DNA of 15,750 nt from an uncultured Flavobacteriales bacterium. Its GTDB lineage: Bacteria; Bacteroidota; Bacteroidia; Flavobacteriales; Crocinitomicaceae. The stretch covers positions 1 to 15,750 of the forward strand of contig CAMLLB010000072.1 in NCBI GenBank assembly GCA_946480815.1. The letters are read 5' to 3'. Positions 1-7,792 of this stretch are shown one piece after another. Position 1 is the stretch's first letter. Every line of letters begins with the position of its first letter. The position numbers and the translations under genes are program-made. The notes under the pieces are model-generated. The model did no database searches, was not told the origin of the DNA, and was given only the letters and a program-made list of their open reading frames with translations.

Positions 1-55
1 GAACTCCTGTTTCCAGGATGAAAACCTGGCGTCCTAACCACTAGACGAATGGGCC
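1..55 (-). tRNA. tRNA-Glu (anticodon UUC), 5' portion; cut by the window start
   Basis: Read on the minus strand, the gene begins GGCCCAT (the 5' acceptor strand) at position 55. It continues with a D-arm, then a five-pair anticodon stem CCAGG/CCTGG around the loop TTTTCAT, so the anticodon UUC is at 22-20. It leaves the window at the start of the T-arm (GGAGTTC). Sequence and anticodon fit a glutamate tRNA. The 3' half, including the second acceptor strand, lies outside the window, so the acceptor stem and CCA end cannot be checked. Confidence 0.95.
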
Positions 56-75
56 GTTTTTTGAATTTCGGAGTG

Positions 76-105
76 CAAATATACTTGGATTTTTCCTATT
101 TGCAA
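76..105 (-). promoter_or_regulatory. Promoter of tRNA-Glu, Bacteroidota type
   Basis: On the minus strand TTG (105-103) is followed after 19 bases by TATATTTG (83-76), a perfect match to the TAnnTTTG -7 element used by Bacteroidota housekeeping sigma factors, with good spacing from the -33 element. The element ends 20 bases before the tRNA 5' end, leaving a short leader for RNase P to remove. It starts about 20 bases after the stop codon of the upstream protein gene, so the tRNA appears to be transcribed separately. Confidence 0.75.
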
Positions 106-125
106 GCTTTTCCGATGCTTTTTTT

Positions 126-806
126 CTAAAAAATATCTTTGTCTTCTGCTTCAAATTTGAAACCCAGTCTTTTACCAGTTGACATTTGACTGTTGGCTTC
201 GATCTCATGCATTTGGAAAACGGTCACTTTTGAGACAATTTCATAAGGTGGAGTCAGCAAATCGAACTCCAAAGCATAGGAAAATGACACGTGAATGATG
301 TTTGTAAGGATCGGATCTGTCAGAACGGAATTGGTCAGGTCACGGAACAAAAAGCCCAGTTGCCCCTTACCTTCCACCATGAAATGTTCGTCTTTATTGA
401 CAAAAACGCGTCCGATCAGGTATCCCAAATCGTTACTACGATTTTTAAGATAAGATTCTGCAAGAAAATTATAGATGTTGATGATCCCGAAATAACCGCG
501 GGATTTGTCCTCTTTCAGATATTCTGTCTGCCACAAAGGATGTTCATCCGGAAGTCTGAAAACGTTGGTGTGCATTTGAAAAACAAGCACATCACTGCCG
601 ATATACACCTGGACCTGGAACTCTCCCTTATACTCTACATGCAAACGGATCCGGCTATCTTCAATAGAAGCCCGAAGCGCCCCGATTTCCTCCAGTAAAT
701 GCGTTTTAAAGCGTTCGAAATGATTCTTCGTATCCTGAAAAATATCTTGCTTTAATCCGGCTTTCTGGACCAGGATATCCTGTATGATTTTTCGTGACTC
801 TTCCAT
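126..806 (-). CDS. Conserved-looking hypothetical protein (226 aa), probably cytosolic
   Basis: I do not recognise a named family. The 226-residue product has no signal peptide, membrane segment or cysteine pattern. The N-terminal third (about residues 1-55) is charged and helical-looking (heptad-like, rich in K, E, D and Q). The rest alternates hydrophobic and polar residues in a way that suggests beta structure, with aromatic stretches around residues 65-90 and 100-120. Near the C-terminus there is an EFDLLTPPYE segment followed by STGKRLGFKF, which look like the best probes for homology searching. The gene follows proS on the same strand after 96 bases, and a palindromic repeat in that gap could separate the two transcripts. 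The ATG at 806 is directly preceded by a small inverted repeat (807-825). Function unknown; confidence that this is a real gene rests on length, position and lack of a better overlapping frame. Confidence 0.75.
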   Translation of the reverse strand: MEESRKIIQDILVQKAGLKQDIFQDTKNHFERFKTHLLEEIGALRASIEDSRIRLHVEYKGEFQVQVYIGSDVLVFQMHTNVFRLPDEHPLWQTEYLKEDKSRGYFGIINIYNFLAESYLKNRSNDLGYLIGRVFVNKDEHFMVEGKGQLGFLFRDLTNSVLTDPILTNIIHVSFSYALEFDLLTPPYEIVSKVTVFQMHEIEANSQMSTGKRLGFKFEAEDKDIF

Positions 807-826
807 AATTCTTAAATTGAGAATTA
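806..826 (-). repeat. Small inverted repeat abutting the start codon of the 126-806 gene
   Basis: AATTCT (807-812) and AGAATT (820-825) form a perfect 6-bp inverted repeat around a 7-base spacer, extended to 7 pairs by T806/A826. On the minus strand the hairpin ends at the ATG start codon (806-804). It is AT-rich and could fold weakly in the mRNA leader. Chance occurrence is quite possible. Confidence 0.3.
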
Positions 827-836
827 AAAAGCAAAC

Positions 837-884
837 TTCGACTACGCTCAGTCTCCTTTTTCAGGGTCATTGAGCGTAGTCGAA
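837..884. repeat. Palindromic repeat, copy 1 (possible proS terminator)
   Basis: TTCGACTACGCTCA (837-850) and its exact complement (871-884) form a 14-bp inverted repeat with a 20-base centre. Read on the minus strand, the stem begins 18 bases after the proS stop codon and is followed six bases later by five Ts (830-826), so it could also end proS transcription. The arm sequence recurs at 6544-6623 and 7793-7876. Confidence 0.8.
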
Positions 885-902
885 ATGACATTTTCAATTT
901 GA

Positions 903-2378
903 TTAATATGCTTTCGCAAAAACTACACGTCCTTTTGAAGGTGCTCCGGTTACCATGCATTTACCTGGTTCCGAAGAAATATCAATAGGAATGCAGCGTA
1001 TTGTTGCTTTCGTTTCTTCTTTGATCTTCGCTTCCGTTTCTTTTGTTCCGTCCCAATGAGCCAAATAGAAACCGCCTTCTTTCTCCAGTTTCGTTTTGAA
1101 CTCTTCGTATGTATCTACCTTATGCATATTCTGGTCACGGAAATCATTCGCTTTTTGAAGTAAATTCACCTGGATCTCATCCAAAAGAGAAACAATCGAA
1201 CTGCCAATATTATCAATATTCATAGCGTATTTCTCTTTCGTATCACGGCGGGCGATCTCAACTACTCCATTTGCCAGATCTCTTGGCCCGATCGCAATTC
1301 GAACAGGAACTCCTTTTGCTTCGTATTCGGCAAATTTCCATCCCGGACGTTTTTGATCATCCGCATCGTATTTTACTTTCACTTTCAAGCCCTTCAATTC
1401 GGCAGAGATCTTGGCAACCGCTTCATTAATTAACTGAAGTTCTTCTTCTGTTCTGTAAATCGGGACGATAACTACCTGGATAGGTGCTAAAGCAGGAGGT
1501 AAAACCAATCCTTCATCATCCGAATGGGTCATGATCAAGGCACCCATTAAACGGGTGGAAACACCCCAGGACGTTGCCCAAACGTACTCCAGTTTACCTT
1601 GTGCATCACTGAACTTCACTTCGAACGCTTTTGCAAAATTCTGTCCTAAAAAGTGTGAAGTTCCGGCTTGAAGGGCTTTCCCATCCTGCATCATTGCTTC
1701 AATACAATAGGTGTCATCGGCTCCTGCAAAACGCTCACTTTCAGTTTTGTGACCCTTGATAACAGGCATTGCCATATATTTCTCAGCAAATTCAGCATAA
1801 ACATCCAGCATTTGCTCTGTTTCCTGTATTGCTTCTTCTTTCGTAGCATGAGCCGTATGGCCTTCCTGCCATAAAAACTCTGATGTACGCAGGAATAAAC
1901 GGGTTTTCATTTCCCAACGCACCACATTCGCCCATTGATTGATCAGGATTGGCAAGTCGCGGTAAGATTGGATCCATTTCTTATATGAATTCCAAATGAT
2001 TGTTTCAGATGTCGGACGAACAATTAATTCTTCCTCCAGTTTTGCATCCGGATCAACAATCACACCTCCACCATTCGGATCGTTTTTTAAGCGGTAATGC
2101 GTTACAACGGCACATTCCTTCGCGAAACCATCAACGTGGGATGCTTCTTTGCTTAAATAACTTTTCGGGATGAATAAGGGGAAGTACGCATTTTGATGAC
2201 CGGTTTCTTTGAATTTTGCATCCAAGATGTCTCGCATGTTTTCCCAAATAGCATAACCATAGGGTTTGATTACCATCATTCCTTTAACATCCGAGTGCTC
2301 TGCAAGGTCAGCTCTGGAAATTAAATCGTTGTACCACTTGGAGTAATCTTCGGCGCGAGTAGCGTACTTCTGTGACAT
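903..2378 (-). CDS. proS: Prolyl-tRNA synthetase, type 3 (archaeal/eukaryote-like)
   Basis: Class II aminoacyl-tRNA synthetase that activates proline with ATP and charges tRNA-Pro in the cytosol. At 491 residues it has the size of the short type 3 enzymes and lacks the editing insertion of the E. coli form. Visible elements: RPTSE at 121-125; motif 2 around R164-E167, continuing to QEGHTAH (171-177); the proline-pocket GTSH (229-232); motif 3 [14 protein letters not shown] (262-275); an anticodon-binding domain from about 288 to 395; and the C-terminal domain typical of this type, starting near RCIP and ending FAKAY with the terminal tyrosine. The C-terminal domain shows only two clear cysteines ([11 protein letters not shown]), so a four-Cys zinc site is not evident. 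ATG start at 2378. A weak promoter candidate (TTG at 2445-2443, 23 bases, TAATTTTA at 2419-2412) lies in the 86-base divergent gap. Confidence 0.97.
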   Translation of the reverse strand: MSQKYATRAEDYSKWYNDLISRADLAEHSDVKGMMVIKPYGYAIWENMRDILDAKFKETGHQNAYFPLFIPKSYLSKEASHVDGFAKECAVVTHYRLKNDPNGGGVIVDPDAKLEEELIVRPTSETIIWNSYKKWIQSYRDLPILINQWANVVRWEMKTRLFLRTSEFLWQEGHTAHATKEEAIQETEQMLDVYAEFAEKYMAMPVIKGHKTESERFAGADDTYCIEAMMQDGKALQAGTSHFLGQNFAKAFEVKFSDAQGKLEYVWATSWGVSTRLMGALIMTHSDDEGLVLPPALAPIQVVIVPIYRTEEELQLINEAVAKISAELKGLKVKVKYDADDQKRPGWKFAEYEAKGVPVRIAIGPRDLANGVVEIARRDTKEKYAMNIDNIGSSIVSLLDEIQVNLLQKANDFRDQNMHKVDTYEEFKTKLEKEGGFYLAHWDGTKETEAKIKEETKATIRCIPIDISSEPGKCMVTGAPSKGRVVFAKAY

Positions 2379-2464
2379 TTTTGAGTATGTTAAATTTTAA
2401 GAATAAAACCGTAAAATTAGAAATAAATCAGCTATCTTTAAACAACCTTTTAATCTTTATCGAC

Positions 2465-3400
2465 ATGCATAACCTGTTAAAATTCGGAACCTGTCTGGGA
2501 GTGGCTATCTCTCTTGCAGGATGCAGTACTTCTGAGCATTTCATGCAGGACGATGTTTATAACACTCGCACACCGATCATGCCTCCGGGAACAGACTTAA
2601 ACGACGTAACGGATTACGCGACTTTTGTTGCTAGAAAAGAACAGGCTCAAACACCGGAAAAAACTACCTACGTTTCACCCCGACAATACAATGATTATTT
2701 CTACAATTCTCAATATATCTATTACGGGTATTCGCCATATGGTGCCTTGACCGGGCTTGGATATTATGGATACGGAAATTATTACAGTACATATAATAAT
2801 GGCATTTTTTATCCTTCTATCGGGTTCAGCAGTTACTATGGCGGAAGCGGTAATTACTATTACCACCCATACAATGGGTATTATTACGGTTCAAATCCTT
2901 ACAGCCCGTATTACGGTTATGGTGGGTATTATCCGGGGAATTCATACCCCTATACTCCGATCAGCAAACCAAATACCGGTGGTAATATAGGGAATGCTCA
3001 TGCAGGAACTGCTTCCGGAAGAATGGGATCTACAACAGGCGGTGGAATTATAAGCTACCAGAATAAATTGAATGTGAAACCAACTGCTCCGGCAGGTGTT
3101 GGAAGAAACACAACAATTAATTCATCTCCGGTAGTTTCAAATGGACGGAATCCAGTTGTTAGTACGAGAGAAACTGTTCGGCCGGTAAGCCCCGGAAGAA
3201 ATTCCGTACCAACAGAACGAACAAGTTCCGGTACCTACAGAAGAGTTGAATCAACTCCGAATTCACGAGGAAACAACAGAACCATTAATACGAACACTAC
3301 ACCAAGAACAAGTTCACCGACTATCAGAAGTGGCGGCGGTTCAGGAGGAAGCGTTAGTTCACCAGGTTCAGGAGGATCAAGAAGTGGTGGTAGACGATAA
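2465..3400 (+). CDS. Tyr/Gly-rich secreted lipoprotein, function unknown
   Basis: The reading frame is open from 2372, but the ATG at 2465 gives a clean lipoprotein signal peptide (MHNLLKFGTCLGVAISLAGC; lipobox LAGC, lipidated Cys20), so this start is preferred (311 aa). After a short conventional segment (about 21-75), residues about 80-165 are dominated by Tyr, Gly, Pro, Asn and Ser in repeated YYG/YGY-like clusters. Residues about 170-311 are rich in Ser, Thr, Gly, Arg and Asn and end in a Gly/Ser/Arg run. There is no Cys after the lipid anchor and no enzymatic motif. Such composition suits a disordered or self-associating surface protein, but that is inference. A TATCTTTA box (2433-2440) upstream resembles a -7 element, without a good -33 partner. 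The outer-membrane barrel gene starts 9 bases downstream, so the two are probably co-transcribed. Confidence 0.85.
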   Translation: MHNLLKFGTCLGVAISLAGCSTSEHFMQDDVYNTRTPIMPPGTDLNDVTDYATFVARKEQAQTPEKTTYVSPRQYNDYFYNSQYIYYGYSPYGALTGLGYYGYGNYYSTYNNGIFYPSIGFSSYYGGSGNYYYHPYNGYYYGSNPYSPYYGYGGYYPGNSYPYTPISKPNTGGNIGNAHAGTASGRMGSTTGGGIISYQNKLNVKPTAPAGVGRNTTINSSPVVSNGRNPVVSTRETVRPVSPGRNSVPTERTSSGTYRRVESTPNSRGNNRTINTNTTPRTSSPTIRSGGGSGGSVSSPGSGGSRSGGRR

Positions 3401-3409
3401 ATTAAATAA

Positions 3410-4900
3410 ATGAGATTTAAAATAATTTTGGCTTCAGTTTTTACCGGAGCCTTTTTTGCGTACGGACAGAATGAAGTAGATGTATACCGTCTCTCAAACA
3501 CGTATGTGCAAGGATCCGCACGATTTGATGCGATGGGAGGTTCTTTTGGTGCTCTTGGTGCTGAAAGCGGTTGTATCGGTATAAATCCGGGAGGTTTCGG
3601 AAGAGCTTCTGTGAGTTCCTTTTCTTTTGGTATTGCAGGTACCAGTTTAAAGACCACGTCTCATTTCAGAGGAAATGGTGAAGCTGTTTCAACAGGAAAT
3701 TCTTCCATGGATGCCTTTAATGTGCGAATCCCTAATTTGGCCGGAACTGTCGTTGCGGATGTTTCCACAGGCAATTCAGGGTTGATCTATACTCAAATCT
3801 CATTTGGATTGAACCGGGTCGCAAATTTCAATAATTCGTTCAATTACAGCGGCCAACAATTTGAATCTTTGCTGGATGTTTTCGCTGCAGGAGCAACCGG
3901 TATTGATCCGAATATGTTGTATGATTACCAGCCTTATACTGCTTCTTTGGCATATCAGACGTATACGATCGATCCTGATGCAAGCAACAATTATTATCCG
4001 AGATTGAACTCGGGTGATGTGATCCACAATCGGACGGTTCTGAACAGAGGAGGAATTAATGAATTCTATGTTGCCGTCAGCGCAAATTACCTGGATAAAA
4101 TCTATTTCGGAGCTTCTATTTCCTATAATGCGATCAATTTTGCCGAATCCGTCATTCACAAGGAAACACTTACGGACACAAGCGGAGTTTCTCTCAGATC
4201 GTTTATCTATCAATATGATTACACAAGCAAAGGCGGCGGGACCAACCTGAAACTCGGTGCTATTTTTGTTCCAACAGAAGCTTTGCGTTTGGGAATTGCA
4301 ATACACACTCCTACATTCTATCAACTAACGGATGAATCTACTGCAAACATGCAGGCCTTGCATAACGATGGGATCAGAACCGTGGACCCGACACTTGTTC
4401 CTGCCGATAAATACAAATACCGGATTTGGACCCCAACTAAATTCGTTGGTTCACTGGGTCTGGTATTTGGTGATAACGGTTGTATCAATGTGGATTTGGA
4501 ATACCTCAATTATGGCTGGGGAAGATTGAAAACAACGACTGATGAAGCTTATGTTGCTTATGATTATGGGGCTGAAAACCAGATTATAAAAAATCAGATG
4601 ATCGATGCTTTAAACATTCGTGTGGGCGGTGAATGGGCCATTAACAATACTGTTTTCATTCGTGGCGGCTACGGCTATTATCCAAAAGGCGATACCTTAG
4701 CCCGAAGCTACGGAAAGAATTACAGCCAAACAATCAGCGGAGGTTTGGGATTCCGGATCAATCGCGTTTACCTGGACCTTTCTGTCCGTTACTTCATGTC
4801 GAGCTCAGTATATAAGGCTTTTTATGAAAGCAGAACGGATTTGGACATTATAAATACAACGTTCAATATCGGGATGCAATACAAATTCGATTATAAGTGA
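3410..4900 (+). CDS. OMPP1/FadL/TodX-like outer-membrane beta-barrel protein
   Basis: A 496-residue protein with a Sec signal peptide (about residues 1-19, cleavage near AYG|QN). It is followed by an N-terminal segment RFDAMGGSFGALGAE (38-52) and INPGG (58-62). This resembles the FadL-family region in which a Gly-rich stretch and an Asn-Pro-containing motif form the hatch. The rest alternates hydrophobic and polar residues with frequent Tyr, Phe, Asn and Gly, and the chain ends MQYKFDYK, a typical barrel C-terminal strand pattern. FadL-type proteins let hydrophobic compounds cross the outer membrane; the substrate here cannot be inferred. The gene lies 9 bases after the Tyr/Gly-rich lipoprotein gene. 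Its last 10 bases overlap the 3' end of the convergent gene. Family placement is by pattern; another Bacteroidota barrel family is possible. Confidence 0.8.
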   Translation: MRFKIILASVFTGAFFAYGQNEVDVYRLSNTYVQGSARFDAMGGSFGALGAESGCIGINPGGFGRASVSSFSFGIAGTSLKTTSHFRGNGEAVSTGNSSMDAFNVRIPNLAGTVVADVSTGNSGLIYTQISFGLNRVANFNNSFNYSGQQFESLLDVFAAGATGIDPNMLYDYQPYTASLAYQTYTIDPDASNNYYPRLNSGDVIHNRTVLNRGGINEFYVAVSANYLDKIYFGASISYNAINFAESVIHKETLTDTSGVSLRSFIYQYDYTSKGGGTNLKLGAIFVPTEALRLGIAIHTPTFYQLTDESTANMQALHNDGIRTVDPTLVPADKYKYRIWTPTKFVGSLGLVFGDNGCINVDLEYLNYGWGRLKTTTDEAYVAYDYGAENQIIKNQMIDALNIRVGGEWAINNTVFIRGGYGYYPKGDTLARSYGKNYSQTISGGLGFRINRVYLDLSVRYFMSSSVYKAFYESRTDLDIINTTFNIGMQYKFDYK

Positions 4901-6423
4901 TTGTAGTCCTTGATTGCTTTTGAGAAGTCTACTTTATCCAGTTTCGAATTGATCCATGCCGGAAGGTGGAAATAATCAAGGATTACGCGTTCTTGCTGAT
5001 CTTTCATCAATTCTGCAACCTCAACCTTCATTTTGGAAAGAATCTCGTTGCGCTGCGTAATGTTCATGCTTTTTGCCAGTTTACGCAAGTGCTTGATCAC
5101 GACATTTTCAATCTCGTAATCACGATCATGTTTACTTAAATAGCGATTCGTAGACTTAATGACATATTCCAGGAAGTCGTAGTTTTCCAGTTCCAAATGA
5201 ATAATCAGGTTGAAAATCCGTGCAAAACTATAGATATCCTGTCTCAAACGCTGCTCGTTATCATTTAACACCTCATTCAAGGTAGACAAGGCTTTTTTGT
5301 AATCGCCTATTCCGAAATAAGTATATGCCTGATTGTAACTGAATAAGATATTTTGTTCTTTCGAAACTTTATCATCCAGATCGCGAAGTCTTCCACGCAC
5401 TTCATCTGCCAGTTTTGCAGACGCCTCGAAATTCCCGGTAGCATGATTTAAAGCAAACTCACCATTGTATGAGATTGTAAAAATCCGTAACGATAAATCT
5501 GTGGAATTAAATCCTTTGTTTCCTTCCAAAGCACGGATCTCATGGATCACGTTCGTTGCTTCCTTGAATTGCTTGTTATCAATGTAGCATCTTAAAAGGT
5601 GAGAAAGTGTCAGGATATAACGCTGCCCCAAATCTTCCTTTATCAATGGATTGTTATCCATGATATCTTTTGTTCGATTGAAAAACTGGAAACTATCTTC
5701 GTAATTTCTATTTGTTGCGGCGCACAATCCTTTAATGTAATAGCACATGGAAGATGCTCTGGTGGAAAGCGCGGTGTTTTTCCCTTTAATTAAATGATAA
5801 TCAGAGATGTCTTCTACAATTTTCCGTTCCTCCTCATTCCTTGTAAAACCTCCGGAGCGGAAAATTAGATTGATTTTGGAATAGATAACCTGATATTCCG
5901 CCAGGTTCCTCAATTTCGCAATAACCAGCTCTTCTTCTTCTATGATGTCGTCCAGGTTCCTTGAAAACTCACCGTCTTCATAAGCCGCTTCCAGCAATTT
6001 TTTCTCCCACGAGATCAATTCATACCAATAATAAAATTCTTCATGTTCAATTGCCAGGCTTTTTGCCCGTTGCACAAACTTTTCGCACTCTTTATAAAGC
6101 GCTTTGCTGTATAAGATCTCCACGTTCTTCAATTCCTGTTTCAGGACACTGGAAGCTGATTGTTCCGAATAATAAACGCGAAGGCTCTTTAAAATCAGAC
6201 GGTATAAATGGTTTTTTTCAGAAGGTAAATGTTTTACAAAGGTCTCATTCTGAAAGTATTCTTTCAAATCCTCTTCCCTGTAGACCCCTTGCTTTTCAAT
6301 AAAATCAAAAATCTTGAGGTAGTTCTTTTCACCGGATTGTAAAGCAGAAGAAAGTTTAAAAAAACGCTTCTCGGATTTCGTCAACGACTTAATTAACTTA
6401 TACAGTTCGTTTGAGGGTTTCAT
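4891..6423 (-). CDS. Large helical, TPR-like hypothetical protein (510 aa)
   Basis: I cannot give a named family. The product is almost wholly helical-looking, without signal peptide or membrane segments. It begins MKPSNELYKLIKSLTKSEKR and has many pairs of amphipathic helices with TPR-like spacing: for example CYYIKGLCAATNRNYEDSFQ in the middle, and a later segment ending YTYFGIGDYKKALSTLNEVL that fits the TPR consensus (small residues at the A/G positions, then YxxAL). A scaffold or protein-protein role is the natural inference. The frame is open to an ATG at 6450, but a TAAATTTG promoter element (6446-6439) lies inside that extension and the ATG at 6423 follows it with a 15-base gap, so 6423 is preferred. 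The stop codon lies within the 3' end of the convergent barrel gene (10-base overlap). Confidence 0.85.
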   Translation of the reverse strand: MKPSNELYKLIKSLTKSEKRFFKLSSALQSGEKNYLKIFDFIEKQGVYREEDLKEYFQNETFVKHLPSEKNHLYRLILKSLRVYYSEQSASSVLKQELKNVEILYSKALYKECEKFVQRAKSLAIEHEEFYYWYELISWEKKLLEAAYEDGEFSRNLDDIIEEEELVIAKLRNLAEYQVIYSKINLIFRSGGFTRNEEERKIVEDISDYHLIKGKNTALSTRASSMCYYIKGLCAATNRNYEDSFQFFNRTKDIMDNNPLIKEDLGQRYILTLSHLLRCYIDNKQFKEATNVIHEIRALEGNKGFNSTDLSLRIFTISYNGEFALNHATGNFEASAKLADEVRGRLRDLDDKVSKEQNILFSYNQAYTYFGIGDYKKALSTLNEVLNDNEQRLRQDIYSFARIFNLIIHLELENYDFLEYVIKSTNRYLSKHDRDYEIENVVIKHLRKLAKSMNITQRNEILSKMKVEVAELMKDQQERVILDYFHLPAWINSKLDKVDFSKAIKDYNHL

Positions 6424-6438
6424 AATACAGGAGTTTCT

Positions 6439-6469
6439 CAAATTTAACAAAATCTTTTAATCCTAGCAT
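6439..6469 (-). promoter_or_regulatory. Promoter of the TPR-like gene
   Basis: Minus strand: ATG (6469-6467, two of three bases of the TTG -33 element), 20 bases, then TAAATTTG (6446-6439), a perfect TAnnTTTG. Fifteen bases separate the element from the ATG at 6423. This also argues against translation from the upstream ATG at 6450. Confidence 0.6.
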
Positions 6470-6543
6470 TTTTTTTAAAACATTTTGGCATCCATCCAGC
6501 TCAGAATCATGGATAATCCCGTTTGTTTTCATTGAAATCCTAA

Positions 6544-6634
6544 ACTTCGTCTCCACTCAGTTTCCTTAGTATGACCTCAGATATCCTAATCCTCTTTCAA
6601 AGGTGGCTGAGCGGAGTCGAAGTCACCTTTGAAA
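6544..6634. repeat. Palindromic repeat, copy 2, with nested hairpin
   Basis: The left arm ACTTCGTCTCCACTCAG (6544-6560) pairs with the right arm (6607-6623) at 15 of 17 positions across a 46-base centre. A second, perfect 11-bp inverted repeat encloses the right arm: TTTCAAAGGTG (6595-6605) with CACCTTTGAAA (6624-6634). The right half can therefore fold by itself or pair with the left arm. The 6451-6697 part of the surrounding 274-base gap otherwise holds only the glucosaminidase terminator. Confidence 0.75.
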
Positions 6635-6636
6635 AC

Positions 6637-6663
6637 TAAAAAAGGTTGCATAACACAACCTTT
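6637..6663 (-). terminator. Rho-independent terminator of the glucosaminidase gene
   Basis: On the minus strand AAAGGTTG (6663-6656), a 7-base loop and CAACCTTT (6648-6641) form a perfect 8-bp stem that runs into six Ts (6643-6638). It begins 34 bases beyond the stop codon of the 6698-7699 gene, as expected for an intrinsic terminator. Confidence 0.8.
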
Positions 6664-6697
6664 CACAAACAACAACAATAAACTTCAACGCAGATAA

Positions 6698-7699
6698 CTA
6701 ACGAAGAAGGATCTTTTGCCCTTTTTGGACAGTCACTTTTTCGGATGTGAATCCGTTCATTTTTGCAAGTTTTTTTAATTTGATCCCTTCTGCCTGGGAA
6801 ATTTCAATCAGGGTAATCTCTTTTGTTGCAGTGAATGTGACATCCTTACAACGCGATTTATTTCTTTTGGGTTCAATATAAACAATGTCACCTGCTTCCA
6901 GCATATCTTTCTTGTCAACAAAATCGTTGTACTTGTACATTTGCCACATTGCCAATTCGTATTCCTTCGCAATTTTATAATAAGTATCTCCTTTTCTTGC
7001 AACAATGAATTTCACCTCATTCTTATTCTCTTTTGCAATGTGATTTTGATATTTTAAACAAGATTCATCAATTTTCATGGAAGAAACCGGTTTGTTTACA
7101 GTTGTTCCCGTTGATTTTGTCTTACTGTTTTCTTTTGCATTGGCGGCCAGTAAGTCGGTTCCTTTGTTATCCGGAGCAGTTTTATCGTCGTATTCATACA
7201 ACTTTAAGCGTTCGATCAAATCGATCAGTTTTTCAGCGTACTCAGGATGTGTTGCGTAACCGGCCTTTTTCAATCCTTTCGCCCAGGATTTGTAATCATC
7301 AACCGGAAACTGGAATAAACTTGCATAACGTGGTTTCTTGGTAAGGAATAAACTATGGTCGTTATACGATTCTGTCGCGCTTGGGTACTTTCTAAAACAT
7401 TCCCCCTTTGCATCGTCATCAAAGTAGATCTTCTCACCTGTCCAGTCGCTGCATTTAATTCCGAAATGATTGTTTGCCTCAACTGCAAGCGGTGAATTTC
7501 CGTTCCCACTTTCCAGTAAACCTTGTGCAAGTGTGATACTTGCGGGAATTCGGTAAGTAAGCATGTGTTCAACGGCTACATTTGACCACATCGCAACATA
7601 ATCCGTTTGAGTCATTTTAGCTGGATTTCCCCCTCCGAAAGAGAAAAAAGAAATTCCAAATCCTACAATTGCTAAGCTCTTCATCATATTAAAAGGCAT
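6698..7699 (-). CDS. Secreted glucosaminidase (GH73/FlgJ-like) with LysM domains
   Basis: Peptidoglycan hydrolase, 333 residues from the ATG at 7699. The N-terminus has a hydrophobic signal-like stretch (about residues 7-22). The GH73 domain spans about 30-170 and includes ITLAQGLLESGNGNSPLA (55-72), in which E63 is the expected catalytic glutamate, followed by NNHFGIKC and the conserved YxSxxESYxDH-like segment near SATESYNDHSLFL. A Thr/Lys/Ser-rich linker follows. Residues about 228-277 form a good LysM domain (KGDTYYKIAKEY, then GDIVYIEP), and about 297-333 a second, more diverged LysM-like unit ending at the C-terminus. LysM binds GlcNAc-containing glycans and would hold the enzyme on the wall in the periplasm. 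Methionines 5 and 6 (7687, 7684) are plausible alternative starts and would give a more standard signal peptide. A -7 element lies upstream at 7727-7720 and a terminator downstream. Confidence 0.93.
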   Translation of the reverse strand: MPFNMMKSLAIVGFGISFFSFGGGNPAKMTQTDYVAMWSNVAVEHMLTYRIPASITLAQGLLESGNGNSPLAVEANNHFGIKCSDWTGEKIYFDDDAKGECFRKYPSATESYNDHSLFLTKKPRYASLFQFPVDDYKSWAKGLKKAGYATHPEYAEKLIDLIERLKLYEYDDKTAPDNKGTDLLAANAKENSKTKSTGTTVNKPVSSMKIDESCLKYQNHIAKENKNEVKFIVARKGDTYYKIAKEYELAMWQMYKYNDFVDKKDMLEAGDIVYIEPKRNKSRCKDVTFTATKEITLIEISQAEGIKLKKLAKMNGFTSEKVTVQKGQKILLR

Positions 7700-7719
7700 T
7701 GAATTCTTTCCAGAATACG

Positions 7720-7727
7720 CAAAAGTA
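7720..7727 (-). promoter_or_regulatory. -7 promoter element upstream of the glucosaminidase gene
   Basis: The minus strand reads TACTTTTG at 7727-7720, a perfect TAnnTTTG, 20 bases before the ATG at 7699. No TTG lies at the expected 19-20 base distance (the nearest, 7742-7740, is only 12 bases away), so this is a one-element prediction. Confidence 0.5.
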
Positions 7728-7792
7728 CTGACTTGGTTACAAAAATTGTTGAAAACTTTGAATTTGATTGTTAATAACTCTGCAAACCGGCG

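Noticed and set aside
288..293. CACGTG core, possible parS site
   Set aside because: parS is a 16-bp palindrome (TGTTTCACGTGAAACA-like). The flanks here (ATGA and AATG) do not match, and the site lies inside a coding sequence far from parAB.
291..698. 135-residue open frame on the plus strand antisense to the 126-806 gene
   Set aside because: The minus-strand frame is longer, covers the whole gap and has more protein-like composition; this one has no promoter or recognisable motif.
2372..2464. N-terminal extension of the lipoprotein frame from the ATG at 2372
   Set aside because: It would overlap the proS start and bury the lipoprotein signal peptide 31 residues inside the protein; the ATG at 2465 gives a standard signal with lipobox.
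2690..2960. Possible tandem DNA repeat in the Tyr/Gly-rich region
   Set aside because: TATTACGG-like blocks recur but at irregular spacing and with varied codons; this reflects amino-acid composition, not a tandem repeat array.
3800..4324. 174-residue open frame antisense to the barrel gene
   Set aside because: Fully inside a well-supported gene; composition (many Ile, Arg, Ser, Cys) reflects the complementary strand and no domain is visible.
6424..6450. Upstream ATG (6450) for the TPR-like gene
   Set aside because: The TAAATTTG promoter element (6446-6439) lies inside this extension, so it would not be transcribed from that promoter.
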